Position numbers and translations under genes: made by a program. The notes under the pieces were generated by a model. It searched no databases, was not told the DNA's origin, and saw only the letters and a program-made list of their open reading frames with translations. Positions 14,151 through 21,312 of a DNA stretch of 21,554 bases are shown here, piece after piece. The DNA lies in NCBI GenBank assembly GCA_002437405.1, contig DJPO01000048.1, positions 1 to 21,554 of the forward strand, in the 5' to 3' direction. Origin of the DNA: Opitutia bacterium UBA6410 (GTDB taxonomy: Bacteria; Verrucomicrobiota; Verrucomicrobiia; Opitutales; Intestinicryptomonadaceae). How positions within the stretch are numbered: the stretch's first letter is position 1; each line of letters starts with the position of its first letter.

Positions 14151-14296
14151 TTTCTTTTTTCTTTTTTTTCTCCTGTTTTTGTTCCGCCGACTGAAGCTTG
14201 ATTTTTTCGGTCGGCGGAGCGGTGCGGGACATCGGGGAATTGTCTCCGATTCTCCGCTTTTGCGTTCTTTTTTTAACGAAACTAAATACTATACAT
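14151..14296. other. Gap between purD and the paralogue array: T-rich tract, inverted repeat, candidate promoter
   Basis: The purD stop is followed by a pyrimidine-rich, mostly T tract (about 14151-14180). Then TCCGCCGACTGAA (14183-14195) pairs with TTCGGTCGGCGGA (14206-14218), 13 bp with one G-U and a 10-nt loop. Because the T-tract lies before the stem on the plus strand and no T-run follows it, this is not a standard terminator in either direction. A weak promoter candidate, TTGCGT (14260-14265) and TAAATA (14283-14288) with 17-nt spacing, precedes the first array gene. An in-frame ATG at 14198 lies in the loop but gives a non-signal N-terminus. Confidence 0.4.
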
Positions 14297-15664
14297 ATGA
14301 AGAAAAAAATCCTATCCATATTGTCGTTATTCACCATTTCGTGCGTGTTTGCGGGGACGAACCGCATCGAATTTAGGGAAAATGAAAAACCCTTCCAAAA
14401 CCCCGGACAGGGCTGGGCGGCGAACAGCGCGTACGCGCCCGACTACGGGCTCTTTTGCGGGGCGGGGTATGTCCGCTACGACTGGTCGACTCTCCAGCCG
14501 ACTGAGGATTCTATTGATTGGGAGAGATTCGAAAAGGACATCAACAGTTTTGCCAAAAAAGGTATGCCGTTCTATTTCAGAATAATGACGGCAAACTTCC
14601 ATTCGTGGAAAAAATATTCGTCGCCCGAATGGCTCTTTTTGAAGGGCGCAAAGGGCTACGACTACGAGGGCGTAAAATACAAACTCCCCGACGGAACGGA
14701 ATCGACCGACCACGTTGTCCCCGATTTCTCCGACCCGATTTATCTCGAGACCCACGAAAAATTCATAAAAGCCCTCGCAAAACGCTACGACGGCGACCCG
14801 CGAATCGGGGGGCTCGACCTCGGCAGCTACGGCAACTGGGGTGAATGGCACTGCACGGGCTTCAAGGGGCTGAAAATGAAGAAAGCCCCGCTCGAAATCC
14901 GCAAGAGAATCGCGGATATGTATCTGAAAAACTTCAAAAAAACGGACATATTTTTTATGACCGACGACTACGAAGTTTTAGAGTATGCGCTTGGCAAGGG
15001 TAAAAAAGCGAAGGTCGGAATGCGCCGCGACGGGATAGGCTCGCCGTGGCATTTCAACCGCTGGATTGGCACGTTCCCGTACGAAAAAATAACGCGAATG
15101 GGCGATGTCTGGAAGGACAAGCCGGTTTTCTTCGAGTTCTTTTGCGGCGTGAAAGCCTTTCACGAAAAGGACTGGGACATCGCGTATTCGTGCGACTGGA
15201 TTTTGAACAACCACGTTTCGCTCGTGAACGTCGGGCCGCTCGGGCCCCAAAACACCGAGGGAAAGGAGCGTGATGCGGTCGACAAAGTCTCGCGCTACGC
15301 GGGCGCGCGGCTTGTCGCAAAGTCGGCGGAAGTGTCCTTCGACGGCGGGAAAATCGAAGTCGTAATCGAGGGTGAAAACAAGGGTGCAAGCCGCATCTAT
15401 CTGCCCTACAAAATGAAATACGAGCTGCGCGACTCTTCGGGGCAGGTCGTCTTCGAAAAGGTTTCCTCCAAAGATCCGCGCAAAATCCTGCCGTCCGAAT
15501 TTACCGTCCGCGACTCCTTTAAAGTTGCGCTGAAATCGGGGCAGGAGTACTCGCTTTCGCTGCGCGTCTACCACACGAAAAAAATCTTCAAAGATTTTCG
15601 GTTTGCCGTCGAGGGTTTGAATGAGGACGGCTCGCTGCCGCTCGGAAAAATTTCGCTAAAATAG
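14297..15664 (+). CDS. Array copy 1: secreted DUF4832/GH-like TIM-barrel protein (most divergent copy)
   Basis: 455 residues with a signal peptide MKKKILSILSLFTISCVFAG; it may be cut after VFA by signal peptidase I or lipidated at C16 (weak lipobox TISC). The body resembles the beta-galactosidase-like/DUF4832 proteins: NPGQGW (35-40), YVRYDWSTLQP, PFYFRI, VVPDFSDPIYLETHEKFIKAL, RYDGDPRIGGLDLGSYGNWGEWHC with E183, FFMTDD, MRRDGIGSPWHF, VFFEFF with E280, and a beta-rich C-terminal domain from about residue 330. E183 and E280 fall where acid/base and nucleophile of clan GH-A enzymes would be; catalysis is inference. The start at 14297 is chosen because it opens the signal peptide. It heads a tandem array; the next copy begins 12 nt after its stop. 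Confidence 0.75.
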   Translation: MKKKILSILSLFTISCVFAGTNRIEFRENEKPFQNPGQGWAANSAYAPDYGLFCGAGYVRYDWSTLQPTEDSIDWERFEKDINSFAKKGMPFYFRIMTANFHSWKKYSSPEWLFLKGAKGYDYEGVKYKLPDGTESTDHVVPDFSDPIYLETHEKFIKALAKRYDGDPRIGGLDLGSYGNWGEWHCTGFKGLKMKKAPLEIRKRIADMYLKNFKKTDIFFMTDDYEVLEYALGKGKKAKVGMRRDGIGSPWHFNRWIGTFPYEKITRMGDVWKDKPVFFEFFCGVKAFHEKDWDIAYSCDWILNNHVSLVNVGPLGPQNTEGKERDAVDKVSRYAGARLVAKSAEVSFDGGKIEVVIEGENKGASRIYLPYKMKYELRDSSGQVVFEKVSSKDPRKILPSEFTVRDSFKVALKSGQEYSLSLRVYHTKKIFKDFRFAVEGLNEDGSLPLGKISLK

Positions 15665-15676
15665 AAAGAAAAAAGA

Positions 15677-17068
15677 ATGAAAAAAATATTGCCGCTCATT
15701 TTACCGCTTTTGCTTTGCGCGTGTTCTTCGCGCTTTGAATCGCAAACGACTTTCACCGAAAACACCGATGTCTTCCCGAACCCTGGTCAAGGTTGGGAGC
15801 GGTGCTTGGAAGAACGCGACGGACTCAATAACGTAAACTTCGGCGGCGGGTATTTGCGCTTTTGGTGGCGCGACCTCGAGCCCGAAGAGGGCAAGTACAA
15901 CTGGCAGCCCGTCGACAAGGCAATCGAGCGCTTCGCCAAGCAAGGTTTGCCGTTTTATACGCGCATAATGTGCATCTCGACATCGGGGTATCCGCAAAGA
16001 TGGCAGTCGCCCAAATGGGTCTTCGACAAAGGGGCAAAGTACACGGAAACAATCCTCGAAAAGCCCGCAAACAAAAAATTCCCCGACGGGAAAGTCCCCG
16101 TAATCGTCCCCGATTTCGCCGACCCGATTTTTATGGCGGCGCACGAAAAATTTATCAAGGCGTTTGCCGCCCGCTACGACGGCGACCCGCGCATCGGGGG
16201 AATCGACCTCGGCAGCTACGGCAACTGGGGAGAGTGGCATTGCTGGGGCTTGGGGCTCGGCGACTACGGGGCGGACATGTCTCCGCATTCGGTTGAGGTG
16301 CGCAAGGCGTGGGCGGATATGTACCTCAAAAATTTCAAAAAGACGCAGATAATTTCGATGACCGACGACGCGGCGATTCTCAAGCACAATATCGGCGACG
16401 GCGTGCCGCGCGTTGGAATGCGCCGCGACGGGGTAGGCTCGCCGAGTCACTTCAAAACGTGGATAGGCGCGAAGCGTTATTCGAAAATTCCGAATATGGG
16501 CGAAGTCTGGAAATATCAGCCGATAGTTTTCGAGTCTTTCCAAAGCGTCGACAAGATGAAAAGCTGGGGCTGGGACATTCTGTTTTCGCTCAACTGGATG
16601 CTCGAAAACCACGTTTCAATCGTAAACGAAGGTCCGTTCCAGCCGCACCAAATAAAGGCGGGCACGCCCGAAGCCGAGGCTTTGCGCAATGTTGATTTAT
16701 ACGCGGGAGCGAGGCTCGTTCCGCAGGCGGCGAATCTTTTTTACCACAATGGAAAAATGGACGTGAAATTGGTAGGCGTCAACAAGGGCGTCGCCAAAAT
16801 TTACCTGCCGTACGAGTTTGTCTACGAAGTGCGCGGGGCGGACGGCGCGCTTGTCGCGGAAAAGGTCTCGAAGTGCGACCCGCGCTCGATTCTTACGGGT
16901 GAGTTCGAGATTTCCGACAGTTTTGACTTGCCGCTCGAGAAGGGCAAAGATTATAGTATTTCCTTACGCGTGCGGAACATTGCCAAGGTATTGCGCGACT
17001 TCCGTTTTGCCGCGAAAAATCTGAACGAGGACGGCTCGCTGCCGCTCGGAAAATTTTCATTAAGATAG
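15677..17068 (+). CDS. Array copy 2: lipoprotein, DUF4832/GH-like
   Basis: 463 residues. Signal peptide MKKILPLILPLLLCAC with lipobox LCAC and lipidated C16; the +2 residue is serine, so outer-membrane sorting is likely by the E. coli rule. The same order of motifs as copy 1: NPGQGWER (35-42), RFWWRDLEPEEGKYNW, FYTRIMCISTSGYP, RYDGDPRIGGIDLGSYGNWGEWHCW with E186, MTDDAAILKHNIGDG, MRRDGVGSPSHF, IVFESF with E286, NHVSIVNEGP, and the C-terminal domain. It differs from copies 3-6 near residues 43-52 (CLEERDGLNN in place of NTPSKNK). The last 297 nt are almost identical to copies 3 and 4. It is preceded only by AAAGAAAAAAGA, so no classical Shine-Dalgarno. Substrate unknown. Confidence 0.78.
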   Translation: MKKILPLILPLLLCACSSRFESQTTFTENTDVFPNPGQGWERCLEERDGLNNVNFGGGYLRFWWRDLEPEEGKYNWQPVDKAIERFAKQGLPFYTRIMCISTSGYPQRWQSPKWVFDKGAKYTETILEKPANKKFPDGKVPVIVPDFADPIFMAAHEKFIKAFAARYDGDPRIGGIDLGSYGNWGEWHCWGLGLGDYGADMSPHSVEVRKAWADMYLKNFKKTQIISMTDDAAILKHNIGDGVPRVGMRRDGVGSPSHFKTWIGAKRYSKIPNMGEVWKYQPIVFESFQSVDKMKSWGWDILFSLNWMLENHVSIVNEGPFQPHQIKAGTPEAEALRNVDLYAGARLVPQAANLFYHNGKMDVKLVGVNKGVAKIYLPYEFVYEVRGADGALVAEKVSKCDPRSILTGEFEISDSFDLPLEKGKDYSISLRVRNIAKVLRDFRFAAKNLNEDGSLPLGKFSLR

Positions 17069-17080
17069 AAAAATAAAAAA

Positions 17081-17086
17081 GGGAGG
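17081..17086 (+). promoter_or_regulatory. Strong Shine-Dalgarno of array copy 3
   Basis: GGGAGG followed by AAAA and the ATG at 17091, set in an A-rich linker. Copies 3 and 4 have this element; copies 2, 5 and 6 have only A-rich linkers, which suggests unequal translation within the array. Confidence 0.7.
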
Positions 17087-17090
17087 AAAA

Positions 17091-18470
17091 ATGGAAAAAT
17101 TATTGCCGATAGTATCGTCGCTTTTGCTCTGCGCATGCGCGACGCACGTCGAGACGCAAACAGCTTTCACCGAAAACACCGAGGTTTTCCAAAACCCCGG
17201 TCAAGGCTGGGAGCGATTCGGGCACAACACTCCGTCGAAAAATAAGGTTAATTTCGGCGCGGGCTATATGCGCTATATGTGGAAGCAGCTCGAGCCCGAG
17301 GAAGGCAAATATAACTGGAAACCGATTGACGACGCCATCGCAAGTTTTTCAAAAGACGGACTGCCGTTTTACTTCCGAATAATGTGCGTCTCGACTTCGG
17401 GGTATCCCGAAAAGTTGCAGTGGCCGAAGTGGGTGATGGACAAGGGGGCGAAGTATCACGAGGTTCTTTTGAAAAAGCCCGCAATTTCAAAATATCCCGA
17501 CGGCAAAGTTCCGTACATCGTCCCCGAATTTGCCGACCCGATTTTCATGCAGGCGCACGAAAATTTTATAAAGGCGCTCGCCGCGCGCTATGACGGCGAC
17601 CCGCGAATCGGGGGTATCGACCTTGGCAGCTACGGCAACTGGGGCGAATGGCATTGCGCGTGTTTGGAGCTGGGCAACTACGGCGGGCACAGAGCGGCGC
17701 ACTCGGAGGAAGTCCGCAAGGCGTGGGCGAATATGTATCTTAAAAATTTCAAAAAGACGCAGATAATTTCGATGACCGACGATGCCGCGATTTTGAAATA
17801 CAATATCGGTGACGGCGCGCCGCGCGTTGGAATGCGCCGCGACGGGGTCGGGTCGCCGAGCCATTTTAAAGCGTGGATAGGTTCGGAACGTTATTCGAAA
17901 ATCCCGAATATGGGCGAAATTTGGAAAACGCAACCCGTCGTTTTCGAGTTCTACGGTACGTGGAATAATATGAGAGATAACGGTTGGGACATACCGTATT
18001 CGTTCCAGTGGCTGCTCGACAACCATGTTTCGATTGTAAACGAAACTCCCGTACAAATAAAAACCGACAAAGAGCAAAAATTGCTAAACGACATAAATCT
18101 TTATGCGGGCGCGAGGCTCGTCCCGCAGTCGGCGAATGTCGTCTACCACGACGGAAAGATGGACGTGAAATTGGTAGGCGTCAACAAGGGCGTCTCCAAA
18201 ATTTACCTGCCGTACGAGTTTGTCTACGAAGTGCGCGGGGCGGACGGCGCGCTTGTCGCGGAAAAGGTCTCGAAGTGCGACCCGCGCTCGATTCTCACGG
18301 GCGAGTTCGAGATTTCCGACAGTTTTGACTTGCCGCTCGAGGAGGGCAAGGATTATAGTATTTCCTTACGCGTGCGGAACATCGCCAAGGTATTGCGCGA
18401 CTTCCGTTTTGCCGCGAAAAATCTGAACGAGGACGGCTCGCTGCCGCTCGGAAAAATTTCATTAAAATAG
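17091..18470 (+). CDS. Array copy 3: lipoprotein, DUF4832/GH-like
   Basis: 459 residues. Signal peptide MEKLLPIVSSLLLCAC, lipidated C16. The barrel motifs are NPGQGWER (35-42), YMWKQLEPEEGKYNW, FYFRIMCVSTSGYPEKLQWPKW, GGIDLGSYGNWGEWHCAC with E186, MTDDAAILKYNIGDG, VVFEFYGTW with E286 and NHVSIVNETP. Residues about 43-210 are nearly the same as in copy 5, whereas residues 230-247 match copy 2 and the last 297 nt match copies 2 and 4, so the gene is a mosaic. The segment after VNETP (VQIKTDKEQK) is shorter than in the other copies and unlike them. GGGAGG precedes the start. Role inferred as an envelope-anchored carbohydrate-active enzyme or binding protein. Confidence 0.78.
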   Translation: MEKLLPIVSSLLLCACATHVETQTAFTENTEVFQNPGQGWERFGHNTPSKNKVNFGAGYMRYMWKQLEPEEGKYNWKPIDDAIASFSKDGLPFYFRIMCVSTSGYPEKLQWPKWVMDKGAKYHEVLLKKPAISKYPDGKVPYIVPEFADPIFMQAHENFIKALAARYDGDPRIGGIDLGSYGNWGEWHCACLELGNYGGHRAAHSEEVRKAWANMYLKNFKKTQIISMTDDAAILKYNIGDGAPRVGMRRDGVGSPSHFKAWIGSERYSKIPNMGEIWKTQPVVFEFYGTWNNMRDNGWDIPYSFQWLLDNHVSIVNETPVQIKTDKEQKLLNDINLYAGARLVPQSANVVYHDGKMDVKLVGVNKGVSKIYLPYEFVYEVRGADGALVAEKVSKCDPRSILTGEFEISDSFDLPLEEGKDYSISLRVRNIAKVLRDFRFAAKNLNEDGSLPLGKISLK

Positions 18471-18482
18471 AAAAATAAAAAA

Positions 18483-18488
18483 AGGAGG
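18483..18488 (+). promoter_or_regulatory. Strong Shine-Dalgarno of array copy 4
   Basis: AGGAGG followed by AAAA and the ATG at 18493. The whole linker from the preceding stop is nearly the same as the one before copy 3, as expected if linker and 5' end were duplicated together. Confidence 0.7.
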
Positions 18489-18492
18489 AAAA

Positions 18493-19890
18493 ATGGAAAA
18501 ATTGTTGCCGATACTATCGTCGCTTTTGCTATGCGCGTGCGCGGCGCATGTCGAAACGCAAACGGCTTTCATCGAAAATACCGAGGTATTCCAAAACCCA
18601 GGTCAGGGCTGGGAGCGGTATAACAACGAAAATACGCCGTCGAAAAACAAGGTAAATTTCGGCGCGGGATATATGCGTTATCGGTGGTGCCATCTCGAGC
18701 CCGAAGAGGGAAAATATAATTGGAAGCTGCTAGACGACGCAATAGAAAGCTTTGCAAAAGACGGACTTCCGTTTTATTTCCGCATAGCGTGTGTAAGCAC
18801 TTCGGGCTATTCCTCCAAATGGGTGTCGCCCAAATGGGTATTCGATAAAGGGGCAAAATATACCATTCTAAATCTCAAAATAAAGCCCAATAAAGAATTT
18901 CCCGAAGGGCTCGCCCCGTTGGCTGTTCCCGATTTCGCCGATCCGATTTTCATAAAGGCGCACGAAAAATTCATACAAGCGCTCGCCGCCCGCTATGACG
19001 GCGACCCGCGAATCGGGGGTATCGACCTTGGCAGCTACGGCAACTGGGGCGAATGGCATTGCTGGGGCTTGGGGCTGGGCAACTACGGCGGGCACAGAGC
19101 AGCGCACTCGGAGGAAGTCCGCAAGGCGTGGGCGGATATGTATCTTAAAAACTTCAAGAAGACCCAGCTGATTTTCATGAGCGACGACGCTCCGATTTTG
19201 GCGTACGATCTGGGCGGCGCGGAAAATCCGCGCGGCGGGGTGCGTCGCGACGGGGTCGGCTCGCCGAACCACTTCCGAAATTGGATTGGCTCAAAGCGTT
19301 ATGAGCAGATTCCGTATATGGGTGAAATTTGGAAAAAACAGCCGATGGTTTTCGAATATTTCGCAAGCGTAAATCTCATGCGGAAAATGGGTTGGGATAT
19401 GCCGTTTTCGCTCAAATGGATTCTCGACAACCACGTTTCTATTGTGAACGAAATTCCGCTCCAACCCGCCCAATTTGCCGAGGGCACGCCCGAAGAAAAG
19501 GCATTGCGGCAAATCGACCTTTACGCGGGCGCGAGGCTCGTTCCGCAGTCGGCAAATGTCGTCTACCACGACGGGAAGTTGGACGTGAAGGTTGTAGGCG
19601 TCAACAAGGGCGTCGCCAAAATTTACCTGCCGTACGAGTTCGTCTACGAAGTGCGCGGGGCGGACGGCGCGCTTGTCGCGGAAAAGGTCTCGAAGTGCGA
19701 CCCGCGCTCGATTCTCACGGGCGAGTTCGAGATTTCCGACAGTTTTGACTTGCCGCTCGAAAAGGGCAAAGATTATAGTATTTCCTTACGCGTGCGGAAC
19801 ATCGCCAAGGTATTGCGCGACTTCCGCTTCGCCGCGAAGAATCTGAACGCGGACGGCTCGCTGCCGCTCGGGAAAATTTCACTAAAATAG
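18493..19890 (+). CDS. Array copy 4: lipoprotein, DUF4832/GH-like
   Basis: 465 residues. Signal peptide MEKLLPILSSLLLCAC with lipidated C16. Motifs: NPGQGWER (35-42), YRWCHLEPEEGKYNW, FYFRIACVSTSGYSSKW, GSYGNWGEWHCWGLGLG with E187, MSDDAPILAYDLGGAENPRGG, VRRDGVGSPNHF, MVFEYF with E288, NHVSIVNEIP. The region around residues 43-140 is more AT-rich in codon choice than in the neighbours and includes its own variant (ILNLKIKPNKEFPEGL), while CWGLGLG matches copy 2, HRAAHSEEVRKAW matches copies 3 and 5, APILAYDLG matches copy 5, and the 3' 297 nt match copies 2 and 3. No inactivating change is seen. Likely function as for the other copies. Confidence 0.78.
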   Translation: MEKLLPILSSLLLCACAAHVETQTAFIENTEVFQNPGQGWERYNNENTPSKNKVNFGAGYMRYRWCHLEPEEGKYNWKLLDDAIESFAKDGLPFYFRIACVSTSGYSSKWVSPKWVFDKGAKYTILNLKIKPNKEFPEGLAPLAVPDFADPIFIKAHEKFIQALAARYDGDPRIGGIDLGSYGNWGEWHCWGLGLGNYGGHRAAHSEEVRKAWADMYLKNFKKTQLIFMSDDAPILAYDLGGAENPRGGVRRDGVGSPNHFRNWIGSKRYEQIPYMGEIWKKQPMVFEYFASVNLMRKMGWDMPFSLKWILDNHVSIVNEIPLQPAQFAEGTPEEKALRQIDLYAGARLVPQSANVVYHDGKLDVKVVGVNKGVAKIYLPYEFVYEVRGADGALVAEKVSKCDPRSILTGEFEISDSFDLPLEKGKDYSISLRVRNIAKVLRDFRFAAKNLNADGSLPLGKISLK

Positions 19891-19910
19891 AAAAACAAAA
19901 AAGAATAAAA

Positions 19911-21305
19911 ATGAAAAAATTATTGCCGTTAATCTCCTCGCTTTTGTTGTGCGCGTGCTCGACCCACGTCGAAACCCAGACTGCATTCACCGAAAACACC
20001 GATATCTTCCCGAATCCTGGTCAGGGCTGGGAGCGATTCGGGCACAATACGCCGTCGAAAAACAAAGTCAATTTCGGCGCGGGATATATGCGCTATCTTT
20101 GGAAGCAGCTCGAGCCCGAAGAAGGCAAATACAACTGGAAGCCGATTGACGACGCCATCGCAAGTTTCTCGAAAGACGGTCTGCCGTTCTACTTCCGCAT
20201 AATGTGCGTCTCGACTTCGGGGTATCCCGAAAAATTGCAGTGGCCGAAGTGGGTGATGGACAAGGGCGCGAAGTATCACGAGGTCGTGCTCAAAAAGCCC
20301 GCAAATACAAAGTATCCCGACGGCAAACTTCCGTACATCGTCCCCGAATTCTCCGACCCGATTTTCATGGCGGCGCACGAAAAATTCATCAAAGCACTCG
20401 CCGCGCGCTATGACGGCGACCCGCGAATCGGGGGAATCGACTTGGGCAGCTACGGCAACTGGGGTGAATGGCATTGTGCGTGTTTGGAGCTGGGCAACTA
20501 CGGCGGGCACAGAGCCGCGCACTCGGAGGAAGTCCGCAAGGCGTGGGCGGATATGTACCTCAAAAACTTCAAGAAAACCCAGATTATATTTATGACCGAC
20601 GACGCCCCGATTTTGGCGTACGATTTGGGTAGTGCGGAAAATCCGCGCGGGGGTATGCGCCGCGACGGCGTCGGGTCGAAGTACCACTTCAAAAACTGGA
20701 TTGGCTCGGAGCGCTACAAGCTAACTCCCTACATGGGCGAAGTCTGGAAAAAACACCCGATTGTATTCGAATATTTCGGTACGGTCGAATACATGCAAAG
20801 TCAGGGTTGGGATATGCCGTTCTCGCTCCAGTGGGTTCTCGACAACCACGTTTCGATTGTCAACGAAGGCCCTCTCCAGCCCCACCAATTCAAGGCGGGC
20901 AGCGAAGAGGAAAAACTCCTGCGCAAAATCGACCTTTACGCAGGCGCGAGACTCGTCCCGCAGTCGGCGAATGTCGTCTACCACAACGGAAAGTGGAACG
21001 TGAAAGTCGGCGGCGTCAACAAGGGCGTTTCCAAGATTTACCTGCCGTACGAGTTTGTCTACGAAGTGCGCGGGGCGGACGGTAAAGTTGTCGCGGAAAA
21101 GGTCTCGCAGAAAGACCCGCGCTCGATTCTCCCTGGAGAATTCGAGATTTCCGACAGCTTTGATTTGCCGCTCGAAAAGGGCGGGGAATACACACTCTCC
21201 CTGCGGGTTCGCAACACAAACAAGGTATTGCGCGACTTCCGTTTTGCCGCGAAAAATCTGAATGCGGACGGCTCGCTGCCGCTCGGAAAAATTTCACTAA
21301 AATAG
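19911..21305 (+). CDS. Array copy 5: lipoprotein, DUF4832/GH-like
   Basis: 464 residues. Signal peptide MKKLLPLISSLLLCAC, lipidated C16, +2 serine. Motifs: NPGQGWER (35-42), YLWKQLEPEEGKYNW, FYFRIMCVSTSGYPEKLQWPKW, GSYGNWGEWHCACLELG with E186, MTDDAPILAYDLGSAENPRGG, MRRDGVGSKYHF, IVFEYF with E287, NHVSIVNEGPLQPHQFKAG. The N-terminal half follows copy 3, the TDD region follows copy 4, and the QPHQ-KAG segment follows copy 2. The C-terminal domain is its own version (SQKDPRSILPGEF, GGEYTLSLRVRNTNK), so it escaped the homogenisation seen in copies 2-4. It is preceded by an A-rich linker with no Shine-Dalgarno. Confidence 0.78.
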   Translation: MKKLLPLISSLLLCACSTHVETQTAFTENTDIFPNPGQGWERFGHNTPSKNKVNFGAGYMRYLWKQLEPEEGKYNWKPIDDAIASFSKDGLPFYFRIMCVSTSGYPEKLQWPKWVMDKGAKYHEVVLKKPANTKYPDGKLPYIVPEFSDPIFMAAHEKFIKALAARYDGDPRIGGIDLGSYGNWGEWHCACLELGNYGGHRAAHSEEVRKAWADMYLKNFKKTQIIFMTDDAPILAYDLGSAENPRGGMRRDGVGSKYHFKNWIGSERYKLTPYMGEVWKKHPIVFEYFGTVEYMQSQGWDMPFSLQWVLDNHVSIVNEGPLQPHQFKAGSEEEKLLRKIDLYAGARLVPQSANVVYHNGKWNVKVGGVNKGVSKIYLPYEFVYEVRGADGKVVAEKVSQKDPRSILPGEFEISDSFDLPLEKGGEYTLSLRVRNTNKVLRDFRFAAKNLNADGSLPLGKISLK

Positions 21306-21312
21306 AACACAA

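Noticed and set aside
14198..14296. Earlier ATG for array copy 1
   Set aside because: It lies in the loop of an inverted repeat and would bury the signal peptide 33 residues into the protein; ATG 14297 matches the starts of all other copies.
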